From positions 124,001 through 188,000 of the forward strand of contig NW_004457715.1 of the NCBI RefSeq assembly GCF_000203815.1: a DNA stretch of 64,000 nucleotides. Direction: 5' to 3'. Under the pieces are notes generated by a model. It worked only from the letters and a program-made list of their open reading frames with translations. It did not search any database and was not told the DNA's origin. The position numbers and the translations under genes are program-made. Source of the DNA: Cavenderia fasciculata. Taxonomy: Eukaryota > Evosea > Eumycetozoa > Acytosteliales > Cavenderiaceae. How positions within the stretch are numbered: the stretch's first letter is position 1; every line of letters begins with the position of its first letter. Below are positions 47,078-58,343 of the stretch, piece by piece.

Positions 47078-48107
47078 TTACAATAACTTTTCGAAATCAT
47101 GGTACTTGTTTTCAGAGAGATTAGAAATAGCTCTGTAAGTGAGGACAAGTGATCCATTGTCAAATGACCAGATCCAGTCAGATGATGATGCCTTGACATA
47201 ACGGAATACGATGGTGTGATTGGAAGTGGCTTCATTGAATGCTTCCAATACCATTTCCTCCTTGCCACGGGTCTCAACATTGAATGCAACAGCCAATAAT
47301 ACTTCAGCGACGAGGTCACCAATGATGGTATCATACTTTTCCTTGGCAACACCATAGAATTCATCAACAGAGGCTTGGTCTAGGGTCCAGTCGGCAGAGG
47401 TAACCTTTTTGAGAGTAGCAAAAGCTTCATCATACTTGGGCTTGACACTCTTGATGTTGAGTAATGCCTTCATCGAATAGATACTACCAGATGGGATTTC
47501 AAAGTCGAGGTACTTGACAGTATCCATATTGGCAAGAGATGGACATCCATAAACTGATAACGATCCATTCTCAAATACATATTGCCAATATGAAGAATTT
47601 GGAACCTTGGCAACAATAGATACAACAACCTTTTTGTTTGTATTATTGGCAATCAAACTTTCCTTGATGCTTGAATCCTTGTTTGACAATCTTTCAATGT
47701 TTTCACCAATGAATACTGCTACTCTTTTGTAAAACAAATCACCCTAAGATTAAAAATATAAATATAGTAGTTGGTGTAATAATATTTTTGAAAAAAAGGT
47801 TAGTAAATGTTTTTTAAAAAATAGAATAGTTATTTGGTTATTTTTTTTAATTAATAATATTTACCAAGTCACCACCAACCCATTTTGGATCAGATACAGC
47901 AGCGAGAATAGCTTCAAAGTCAAACTCAATAGTCCATTCAAGACCTAAAACATTCTTGATCTTGGTGTGAGCATCAGCGAGGAATTGTTCGTGTTCCCTA
48001 GAATAGAAAAAAAATTAAAGATATTAGACAAAAAAATAGGTATGGGGTAATAATGGATGGAGAGGAACATACTTGAGGTTCTTTCTGGCTGGGAGTGGGA
48101 GAGGCAT
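47078..48107 (-). CDS. Uncharacterised 277-residue protein, copy 2
   Basis: Exons are 48107-48073, 47997-47865 and 47743-47078, the same lengths (35, 133, 666) and phases as copy 1; 277 residues. The protein differs from copy 1 at only a handful of residues in the second half (for example KASSSDWIW for KESPSYWIW, AISNLSENK for AITNLSDNK). Introns differ more than exons. The two genes are in the same orientation 4.5 kb apart with the PQ-loop gene between them, which is absent from the copy-1 flank, so this is not a simple tandem of the whole interval. Function unknown. Confidence 0.8.
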
Positions 48108-48505
48108 TTTAATTAGTTGTATTGGTTTAGTTGATGTTAATTGTTTAAATATTGGTGATTGATAATTAAATGATTTGAAATTCTAATGACCAAATCGATG
48201 ATTTTATAGTGATCCAACTCTAAATTAATTCCATATTTTAAAATAAATCAAAATAAATCAAATTAATATTCAATAATCCAAAGAAATAGAATAAATACTT
48301 TTATTAGTGTATTGAGAGACCCAGGGTTACATTTTCAAGCAGAATAAAACTGGAATCTCTATTTGTAAGGTTGACAGATATGATACAAGTTGAGGAGAGA
48401 TGTTTGATTGAATGATCCCAAAACCAATACGGGAAATCACTCCATTTTCATTATAACCTTCGTCAAGTCTCGTTTGGACAACAAATGCAAAGCTGGAAAA
48501 GCAAC

Positions 48506-48644
48506 GACTAAAATAAAATATCTTTTTTTAAAATTTTAGTCAGCCTTCTGCAAAAAGTTAATCATTTTTTTGCGAAAAAGCCATGAATTTTTGCAGTGAA
48601 TGCCCAGAACCAAAACAGATAATCCACACTTTTATCTATCTATG
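48506..48644. promoter_or_regulatory. 139-base element, second copy
   Basis: Identical to 43977-44115. Homology with the copy-1 flank fades toward about 48890, close to the stop codon of the site-1 protease gene. Confidence 0.45.
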
Positions 48645-48913
48645 TAGAAACAATAATAATTCCAAACAACTAATTTATATTATTATTATTTCCCCTTTGA
48701 TTTGATTACCCCTTTGAAAACGATCCAAAATATTTAATTTTTTAAAATCATTTAAAGTAAATTATAGATTAATCTATATTATATTATATTATATTTGTAC
48801 AATCATATACATTTTGTAGTTTGTTTAGTTGTTTAGGGATATACAAGTAGTTTGGAAAAAAAAAGAGTTTTATTCTTTTTTTTATTAAAAAAAATATTTG
48901 TTATTATTATTTT

Positions 48914-51900
48914 TTAAACATCAACATCTGATTTTCCACCATTAGTATTTAGTAACCGTTGTAATGTTGGAGAAGTAGTTATTGAAATCGATGAAGAATT
49001 GTTGTTGTTGTTTCCATTACTATTGTTTCCATTACTATTGGAACCGGTGGAGATTGGAGAATTAGTGGAAGAAGTAGAAGAGGTTGGTTTCTTTCTTGTA
49101 AAATGAATGAATAATAATAAAAGAGCTATGATTACAAAGATGTAGGGGATAAAGTAATAGGAATAGAAACTATTATTATCATTGACAGAGAGAGATGGGT
49201 TGCTTGGAGGTTGAGCAAGTGGTGGAAGAATCTGAGAGCGTTGGCTCCAAGAAACATTTTCGTATTTGTAAAGGTTGTGCCAACGGTATTTTTCTTGTGA
49301 GTAGAGTTGGTTGTAGCATTGTTGGAATGCACTGCTTTGGAGTGCGTTGTGTGCTGTGACTCTAGAGTATTTTTCAATGTCTCCATTGTTGGATGGGCGT
49401 AGTGGAATTTCGTATCGGTTGGTTTGTTCATTGAGCGGTGTCAACGGCAGTGCCAGCTGCTTGGCCTCTGGGAACACCTCGAATACATTCTTGCCTTGCA
49501 ACACGTCCAATATATTCTCCATCATCCAAAAACAATTCTTTTTCGGTGTGCCATTGCAATCGTTTGATTCAAAACAATGTGTCGATTCATCAAAACAACT
49601 GGAATCGCCAAACACCACCACTTGACCAGACTGTATAGATGTTGGTGAATCTGAACTAAGTATATTATTTCCAGCAGACTGTTGAGAGGACGATATAGAA
49701 GATGAAGGTGAACCATTACTATCAATAGCAGTAGAGGTTGTTGTTGGATCCAATGAATCAGAGTTTTCATTATTGATATATTTGATTTGATTGTTGTTTT
49801 TAGATTTATCTGCTGAATACATTCCATTATTATTATTATTACTACCACTACTTATATCATCAAAACTAATATTAAATTCTTTAGTTTGATAGAAACCAAG
49901 GATGGGAACGGTTGGTTGAGAGGTACGACCATTGAGGATTTGACGTGTTTGGTCGGTGAGGGTTGCTTGGACGACAATACCTCCTTGGGGGAACCCGACA
50001 ATAGAGGAACCCGACGAGTAGTATGAGGACCGACTACCGAGTGAAAAGTCACCATCATAGACAGAGTCACCCATAATAATACCAAAACTAGACAAGAGAT
50101 CGTTGACGGCCGGTATATTGGCACCGCCCGTGACAGGTACCCAATGACGATTACTCTTTTTGTCGTGGAACTGAATCTTTTGCAACACGTCGACGTTGTA
50201 CCAATCGCCAATCACGATCAGATTGAGTCCGTTTGCGCGTACATCCTCTTCGATCTTTTTGATCTCTGTCGGATGAAACTCTTCCTCAGAGTCGATAATG
50301 AGCAGCGATCCGTAGAGCAGGGGGTCAAAACAGGTGAGCGGCGACCCGAGCACTTCGACAAAGTACCCATTCTTGCGCAGCACCTCGTAGAGTTGCTTAA
50401 AGTTGGTGTGCGGGTGGTCACCATCCCAATCAAACGTCTTGACCTTGGGCATCATATCAATCTCGTCGACTGGAAAGTATCCAAGTGGATACTTGAGGCT
50501 GTGGAACTGGTCCCAAAGGATACGCTTCTGGCGCGGCGGTGTGGGAATCACACGTATGTTGACGGGTAGTGCAACTGTCTGTCCACTGCCGCCTATTGCA
50601 TCGAGGACGGTGATTTTAATGTCACCAGACACCATACCACCAAAAAATTCGGCATCCTTTTTGACCGAGACATGTATACCAACGTGTCCGCTAAATGGAT
50701 AGACCTCCTCCTCGTACGAGAATCCCATGTCGAGCAAGTGTCCGTTGACAGCAGGTTCCCACGTCACAGACTGTATCTTTCCATATACATCCATGCCATT
50801 GAGAACCGTCACGTTGAATATAGTTGGGATGGCCGAATAGTAGAGTGGTTGTGTGCAGTATGGCCAAAAGTACGGACACTCTTCATAGTTTATGCGGTTG
50901 GGGTGTAGTAGTAGTTTGCCCGTCCGATTACTCTCTTTGAGATCCTGTATGTTTTGTTTGAGTCGTTTATAGGCACCCAACACGTTGAGTGCACCACGAC
51001 CCTGTTCAAAAATATTGGCACCCTTGGTCGGCTCGGCCGACTCGAGCAACACCTGTTTGATGAGTGCCGGATTTATATACAATTCTTTTTCCTCGTCTGT
51101 CACGCTACTCAGCAACAACGAGATGGCACCAGTCACCACAGGTGCCGACAAACTCGTCCCATACAAAACAGCCTGACACCTGTCATACTTTAATCCATAG
51201 ATTGAGTTTCCATAAGTCACTACATCTGGTTTGACTCTTCCATACCCCTCTGGCAACTCCCACGTTGTCATTCCTCTTGATGAAAAATCACTAATTGCTC
51301 CATTAAAATTAATTGATCCAACTCCAATCACATCAGATTGATCTGCTGGATTACTCAATGTTCTAAAAAGTATAAAATATAAAAGGTAAAAGTAAATAAA
51401 CAAAGAATATATATATATTTTAGAGTTAACTGTATATTTCTTACCCATAAAGAGGACCATCATTTCCCATTGCAGAGACTACAGTGATACGATTAGCAGT
51501 GACTTCTCTTATTTTTTCAACAAATGGTCTGTCCATATAATCCTTGCCGCCAATGGAGAGGTTGAGGACATCGACCTTGGTTTGGATGGCATGATTGAAT
51601 GCATCCAAAAACCAAGATGTAAACGACTCTTTTTCATCACTAAACACCTTGTAAATGTAGAGTTCAGAGTCTTGTGCCATACCAGGACACCCTTCTAGAT
51701 TGCTTGCAATGATACCTGCTACAAAGGTACCGTGTCCCAAATAATCGTTGGTGCTCTTTTTGCCGGTCCAATCAGTCTCCATGACGACCTTGTTGAATGG
51801 GTAGTCTGACTTTCGAGTGAGTCCAGTGTCAAAGATAGCAACCACCGTCTTGTTGCCAGTATACCCATTCATCCACATTGACTCGACATCCAACATGGTG

Positions 51901-52375
51901 ACACTCGATGCTCGCGTTGTATCCGGTGCAAACAATTGACGTTTTGAATTGGATGACATCTTTGCATCTCTATCCTCTTCCTTTTGAACCTCTGGAATGT
52001 CATCATGAATACGTCCAAATGGTACTCTTGACACTATTGATGTTGGTGGTTCAAAGTGTAAATGTGAGTCGTCATCGTTAAAATTAACCTTTTCAGCCAA
52101 TGCTTCCATTCCAAATATCTTTCGATCGGGATACACATTCTTTACCAAATCACCACCGTGTCTTACAAGATCACCAATTGCACCTTTAAACAATGCATCA
52201 CATTCTTGATTATATATTCCTTTTTCAATTGAACATATATCCTTTTCTATGTATCTTTGTTGTCGTTGAATAGTAACTGATACCAATGCAAAATCAGATG
52301 GTAAATGAGATGCAGGATTATTTCTCTTTACAATCTTCCATTTATAATTTTGATTATTATTACTATCTTTTTTGT

Positions 52376-52406
<31 letters not shown>

Positions 52407-52829
52407 GTGACTCTTCTTTAATATTGATTCTATTAAATTGTAATGTTCATCTTGTTTATAATATTTATTAAACATTACAATAAAATCTTTTTGAATTGTT
52501 AAAGATGAAGATGAAGAAGAAGAAGGTTGTTGTTTTGTACAAGAATAATCATTATTATTATTATATATATTTGTAATATTATTATTATTAGTATATGGTG
52601 GTGTTAAAAATATATTATCGTTATTATTATTATTATTAGTTAAAAGTTCATAGTTGTTAATTACAAGATTATTATTATTATTTATATTATTTAAAAGTTG
52701 TTGTTGTAGTTGTTGTTGTTGATTGTTATTAAACAGTAGCGATATGATTCTATTATTGTTGCCGTTGTTGATGTATATTGCTATTAATAAAGGTACTAGT
52801 ACCATTAGAATAAGTCTCCTTATTCTCAT
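48914..52829 (-). CDS. mbtps1: Site-1 protease (MBTPS1), subtilisin family
   Basis: Golgi membrane subtilase that makes the first cut in membrane-bound transcription factors and processes other secretory proteins. Exons are 52829-51445 and 51362-48914 (phase 2), 1277 residues against about 1050 in human. Start at 52829 (MRIRRLILMVLVPLLIAIYI, a signal sequence or anchor) is the first true ATG. An Asn/Gln-rich stretch (about 30-110) and a Thr run precede the prodomain. Catalytic triad: Asp334 (FDTGLTRKS), His366 (LGHGTFVAG) and Ser532 (GTSLSAPVV). The insert after the catalytic domain has the S1P landmarks ECPYFWPYC, KRILWDQFHSLKYPLGYFP, DSEEEFHP and TGGANIPAVNDLLSSFG. A transmembrane helix (FIPYIFVIIALLLLFIHF) lies near residue 1205, followed by a Ser/Thr/Asn tail. 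A second Asn/Ser-rich insert near 1000-1070 is low complexity. Confidence 0.95.
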
Positions 52830-53554
52830 TCTCTCTATCTCTCTTTTATGATTATACAAATATATGTCAACCACGATCGCGATGCCCTCCCTCTCAATTC
52901 AATTCTAAATAAAGTTGAAGTTGATTATTATCCTTTTTATTCTATATACATGTATGTATGTTGTTGTTGTTGTTGCACTTTATATGATTATATATTTATA
53001 TACAAATATTACTACTTGTATTAATTGTCCCAACTAACGAAGAAAAAAATGAAATTATAATTGTGGTGGGAAGCCACTTGGTTTGATCGATCGAAGAGGA
53101 AACCCATTATTATCAAGTGCTACTACGAATATTTGCAAAGTGTAGATTAATCTTTTTATGATCATTATCTATCATTATCATGCATTGTATTGTAATCTAA
53201 GAAGAGACTTCAGTGCAAAGCTTTGTTGTGAACAAACTCACCTCACTCAACAACAACAACTATTTGTAATTCTATAAAGTTGATGATCTTTGAAAGAAGA
53301 AACAAGTAAGTAGGTTTATTTATTTATTTAATCCATCAACAAAACAATTTAACGACAGGTGCTGATATGTAATTGACATGTGACAGACAGACAGACAGTA
53401 AGACAAGAGATGAGAGAGAAAGAGGAGGTGATTTAAATGGTATTACCATCATATATAGGTGGTACTATATATTGACAAGTATAAACAACAATGGGGTTTA
53501 TTTGTTTTACAACACAGATAATTCATTCATTCATTCATTCATATCTCACACCAC

Positions 53555-53590
<36 letters not shown>

Positions 53591-54073
53591 CTTCATCTCT
53601 GTTCATCGCAACAACTACTACGCTAGCGATTTGATTTGGTTCGTCATCCCACACATCAACCAATGATGATAATAATAGCAATTTAACCTACTTTTTGATT
53701 GTAACATTACTGATTATTGTATTCTTGTTCTCTTTTAGCTAATTATTCATGAATTCATTCATTCATTCATACCCATATGCACATGTACATATGCTCTGTG
53801 AACTAGCAATGATACATTGCATTCCATAAGAAAGGGACCCATACTTGAACAACAACACACCATTGCTGGGTAATGGATCAACGTAAATTGTATCATTCAA
53901 TGACTGCACAGCAATGGGAATGGGAATGGGGAGCAACTTGTTGTTGGGATGATGATGATGGTGATGGAAACATATAAATATAAATATAAATATAAATATA
54001 CAATCGTCAAATAATAATAACAATAATAATCATTATCAACTTATTATTATTTTATTTATTTGTTTATGGAATT
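52830..54073. other. Divergent promoter region
   Basis: 1.24 kb between the site-1 protease start (minus) and the Asn/Pro-rich gene (plus), so it should carry both promoters. Contains a (GTT)n run at 52958-52973, (ACAG)n near 53383-53399, an (ATTC)n run near 53520-53540 and a CTA/CTG triplet run. No gene supported; frames here are low complexity. Confidence 0.5.
53556..53590. repeat. (CTA)n(CTG)n triplet repeat
   Basis: Five CTA-type units followed by seven CTG-type units. G/C-containing triplet runs are rare in this window outside coding sequence. Confidence 0.85.
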
Positions 54074-54901
54074 ATGAAACTATTAATAATTTTAATAATA
54101 AGAGTACTGACGTTGTTATTACAACCTACCAGTTCTACACTGGTGGTACAAGTACCAAACACCAACTATTACACATATCGAAGACAACCTGTCAATGGGT
54201 GTAACTTGCCAAAGGGGTGTGGAGGCTACTGGATCACCAGAATCAACCATCAACACGAAGAGAGTGAGATATTCGTATCGGATATCCTATTCAACACGAC
54301 CACCAATCTCTCACCAGGCATGTTTAGTAACAGAGACCAAGACAACATCATTGGAGGTTATTTGGTAAAATATCAATCCGATCTTTCAAAAACCTATTTC
54401 ATGGTGTGTGACCTATTCCGTTATCTCAATCTACCACAATACGATCAATATCCAACTGGTCAAAATGTAAATGATCAACAACAAACAAATGAAAATAATA
54501 ATAATAATAATAATAATGGAGGTTCAAATACAAACAACCAAAATAATTATAATAACAATTACAATTATAATCAACAAAATAATTATGATCAAACTCCAGC
54601 TCAACCATCATCAAATGTAAATAATAATTTTAATTATAATAGTTATAATTATGGTCAACAACAACAACAAAATCGTCAGCATGATGATCAACCACCTCCA
54701 CCTCCACCAACCCAGCCACCTACACCTCCACCAACTCAACCACCTCCACCTCCACCAACTCAGCCACCTCCACCTCCTCCAACTCAACCTCCTCCCCCAC
54801 CTCCCACTCAACCTCCTCCACCTCCACCAACTCAGCCACCTCCACCTCCACCAACCCAACCACCTCCACCACCTCCCACTCAACCTCCTCAAAATCATAA
54901 C

Positions 54902-54936
<35 letters not shown>

Positions 54937-56059
54937 TAACAATAATAATAACAATCATAATAATGGTGGTGGCCATAATGGAGGTAATAGCAATAGTAAC
55001 ATTAATTATAATATTAATTCAAATGGTAATGGAAATGGAATTGGAAATGGATTTTCTAATTTATTCCCTCCAAAACAACCAAACGGAAATGGAAACTTTA
55101 ATTTTAATTATAATCAAAACCAAAATAATAATCAACAAGGCGGTGGAAATAGTCAACAAGTTCAAATCCAACAACAACATCAAAATAATAATCAAGGTAA
55201 TAATGGAAATAATAATAATAATGGAAATGAAAACTTTAATTTTAATTATAACCAAAATCAAAATAATAATCAACAAGGTGGTGGAGGAAATAGTCAACAA
55301 GTTCAAATCCAAAAACAACATAATAATGGAGGTGATAATGAAAACTTTAACCTTAATATTAACGGTAATGGAGATGGTCCAAGTGGAATACCGATGGATT
55401 TGATCAATTCAGTGTTGGGAGCAAACAGTCCATTTGCATCAATGTCCAATAACAACAACAACCAACAAAACAAATTCATCCAATTGAACGAATCGTCCAT
55501 ATCCAACAAACTAGTTGAAACCAAGGATTATTTTACACGCCAACAATTCTATTTGTTGCATACGTCCAACAACTTTTATTGTGCTTCCAATGAAAACGAT
55601 TGTAATCCTCGTGTGATTGCCATCAACATTAATAGTGAAGGAGCTGCCTACTTTAACACTATCAGTGAGCGATACACCCACGATGTTGCCATGATTGACA
55701 AGGCTTGGTTCTTTGGACGGTTGATGGCCAGTAACATGATGGTGCGAGCAACCACCATCGACAGCGTCTCGTTGGCTATCGAACAGGTCTATGTCAGACT
55801 GCCCGACTCGTCCTACTTTAACCAATGTGTTGAAGACAATGTCACATGTAATCCAGGCTTCAAGCCAGTTTATGTTCGTGACAATGAAAGATGTCGTCGA
55901 TTCGAAGACTGTGTTCCAATCACTCCCCAACATACCTGTAACATGGTGGCTCCTCGTTGTCCAATTGGATATGTACCTGCCTCTATTCCTGCGAAACCTT
56001 CAGGTTGTCCTAAATGGTATTGTGATTGTGAATTCATTACAACCATTACTACCAAATAA
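54074..56059 (+). CDS. Secreted Asn/Pro-rich protein with Cys-rich C-terminus
   Basis: Single-exon gene, 661 residues. Signal peptide MKLLIILIIRVLTLLLQPTSS. An N-terminal domain (about 22-140: CNLPKGCGGYWITRI, MVCDLFRYL) precedes a long low-complexity middle: Asn-rich (140-200), about eight PPPPPPTQ units (about 205-275), poly-Asn and then NFNFNYNQNQNNNQQGGG repeats (275-440). The C-terminal domain (about 470-661) starts KLVETKDYFTRQQFYLL and holds CNPRVIAININSEGAAYF and ten or more Cys ending CPIGYVPASIPAKPSGC. N- and C-terminal parts together look like a split extracellular domain separated by a disordered Pro/Asn linker. An extracellular matrix or coat role is plausible but inferred. Confidence 0.8.
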
Positions 56060-56265
56060 ATAATTATAATAATCATCATTTCAAATCAAATTATCCTAAA
56101 AATTAATAATTAATAAATAATCGTATTTTAAAAATATCCCTATATACTTATAAATTAATTAATTAATTGTCTTGATAAATTTTGAATAATAAGAATTGAT
56201 TTTGAATAATATTTCATTATTTCTTTTTTTCTTTTTCTTGTATTTGATTTGTATATTTGATTTGT

Positions 56266-56729
56266 TTATTTTAACTTGGTTCCACATGAAGCACAAAAGT
56301 TGGCAGCAAGATTCTTTGCTTCGGTTCTACATGATCCACAAGTTCTGAATTGTGGTTGAGTTTGAGTTTTAATTGGAGCAGCAGCAGAACCTTCATTGAG
56401 TGAATCCAAGTATTTTTGAGTTGGAGCAAGTGGATGCACATGCTTTTTATTTTCGTTTTGGTTGGCAAAGATTTGTTCATGAATAGCAAATACCTTTGGG
56501 GCTGCTGCTTGTTCTTCCTTTAATAAAAGACCATGACAGATTTGATGATAGTCGGCACCTTTATAGAATTGTCTTTCGGCAAAATATACCTAAGATATCA
56601 TATATTTGATTAGTAAACTACTAATTGTTTTATTGCATTATTGTTGTTGCATTGTAAACTCTGTTTTATCATCATCCTTACAGTTTTTCCGCAATATGGA
56701 CACTTTTGTGGGGCACCAACAGTTGACAT
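56266..56729 (-). CDS. Small zinc-finger (LIM-like) protein
   Basis: 123 residues from exons 56729-56682 and 56589-56266 (phase 0). The first exon and start of the second give CPYCGKTVYFAERQFYKGADYHQIC, matching the first zinc module of a LIM domain (CxxC, then His-x2-Cys). The typical second module is missing; instead, after an Ala/Pro/Gln linker, the C-terminus has CGSCRTEAKNLAANFCASCG, a CxxC...CxxC zinc ribbon. Probably a cytosolic or nuclear zinc-binding adaptor. Family call moderate, function unknown. Confidence 0.75.
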
Positions 56730-56975
56730 GATTAAATTAATAAGTTGTTGATTGTTTAATAAATAAATAAATAAATAAATAAATAAATGTACAAAGATAG
56801 ATTTACACGTTTAAAACAAAAGAATGATACTGATGATCAGCTTGTCTCGAAGTCTGAACGGTTATAAAAAAACCAATTTCAAGCCAATAAAAGATTTTTT
56901 TCATTGAAAATGGGATGGGAACTCCCCACCAAGGTTCATAAATAGAATGAATCGGTCGACTGTCTTTACTTTATA

Positions 56976-58024
56976 TTACATATTTAAAAAAGATAATATC
57001 ATTGCATTATCTTTAAATAATACATTTGATAATTCTTCAACAACCTTTGATAACTCTTCATATTCATAGTTTGATACTAATGATGCTATGTGGGGAACAA
57101 AAAAAAAAAAACAAATAAAATGATTAATATTAATAGGTATACAAATATACAAATATATGTTTAAAGTGATATATTTGTATGTATATTTCTTCTTCTACTT
57201 ACCCCATCTTATAAGTTGAGAAGTATTGGATTTGATGAAAATTGAATAGGCAATACAAATGGTAGATAATGCCAACAAGGTGAAAGATTTCTCCAATAGA
57301 ATAGGTAGGGTATAAATGGAATCTATAATGTGTTGAGCAATCTTTCGAAGACTATCATTCTTTGGAAAGAAATGATCCATAATCAACCAAACAAATTCAT
57401 CAACCAATGGTATTTTTAAATATAATCTAATAACATCTAAAAATTCTAGAATAAATAAAAAATGATTAGAAATGATAGTAGATAAATATTTAATTTAATT
57501 TAAATTAGACTTACCCAATTCCATTTCCAAATAAGATTTTGGTGAAAAATAATTTGCAAGTATTTTTTTAATTGATTCATTGTGTTCCCATTGAGAATCA
57601 TTCATCTTGCATGAGAGATTAAGTGCACATATTGACATTTGAACATCAAAGTTTTCATTCTTTTTTGTTCCACCAATGTTGTTTTGTTTTTGACTTGGTT
57701 TATTTATCTCTCTTAATCCTAAATATCTTTGAATTAAACTAAATAGTTAAAAATGATTGAAAAAAATAATTAGAATTATTAAATCAATTAATCTTTTTTT
57801 TTTATAACATACCAAATGGCATAATGAACATTAATAGTATCAATTTTATATAATCTTGAAATATAAAATAATAAATTGATAAGTAGTTTTGATGGGAATG
57901 GATACAATTGATTATAATTTCTCCAATTATCTTCTTTCCACAATAATAATTTAAATGTTTCTTTCCAATCATTATTCATTTCCTTTGATTTACAATAATA
58001 ATCTTCAATTAAATTAAAATTCAT
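56976..58024 (-). CDS. Probable cyclin-fold protein
   Basis: 262 residues from four exons: 58024-57813, 57738-57515, 57445-57203 and 57085-56976 (phases 2, 1, 1). All-helical, without signal or transmembrane segments. The helical order resembles a cyclin box: YPFPSKLLINLLFYISRLY, then VHYAICLIQRYLGL, then a linker and VQMSICALNLSCKMND, then YLEMELEFLDVIRLYLKIPL, the last like the cyclin E..LL..L helix pattern. The C-terminal helices (LPILLEKSFTLLALSTICIA) fit a second cyclin repeat. Sequence is diverged, so this is a fold-level suggestion; a kinase partner cannot be named. Confidence 0.55.
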
Positions 58025-58343
58025 CTTTTACAAAAAAAAAAAACAAATATTATTATTTGCAGATAGAAAAAATAAATAAATAAAGTAAATAAATAAAGAA
58101 TAAAAAAAAAAAGTAAGTAGTATTTAATGATCCTCATCATGATTGATACTTACTTTCCTTTTTTTTTGTTTAATATAATTATTATTAAAATACCACTAAA
58201 TGACTAATCATCCACCCTCTATAGTTTTTAATTTTTAATATTATTATTATTTATTATTTATTATTATTATTATTGTAATTTGACATGATGATGTGTGTAG
58301 TGAAGTGTGCAAGTTATTATTATTATTATTATTTTGTTGATTG
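58025..58343. other. Short AT-rich spacer
   Basis: Promoter of the cyclin-fold gene and 3' flank of the BioY gene. Mostly (ATT)n and poly-A tracts; nothing else. Confidence 0.5.

Noticed and set aside
53373-53666. Plus-strand frame over the CTG repeat
   Set aside because: Leu run encoded by the triplet repeat only; no start context or homologous content.
53763-54023. Minus-strand frame of 86 codons before the Asn/Pro-rich gene
   Set aside because: Mostly a His run and Ile/Phe repeats from simple sequence; no support for a gene and it lies in a promoter region.
54611-55403. Long frames on both strands within the Asn/Pro-rich gene
   Set aside because: They arise from the triplet-repeat composition (AAT and CCA/CCT runs) and are shadows of the real frame.
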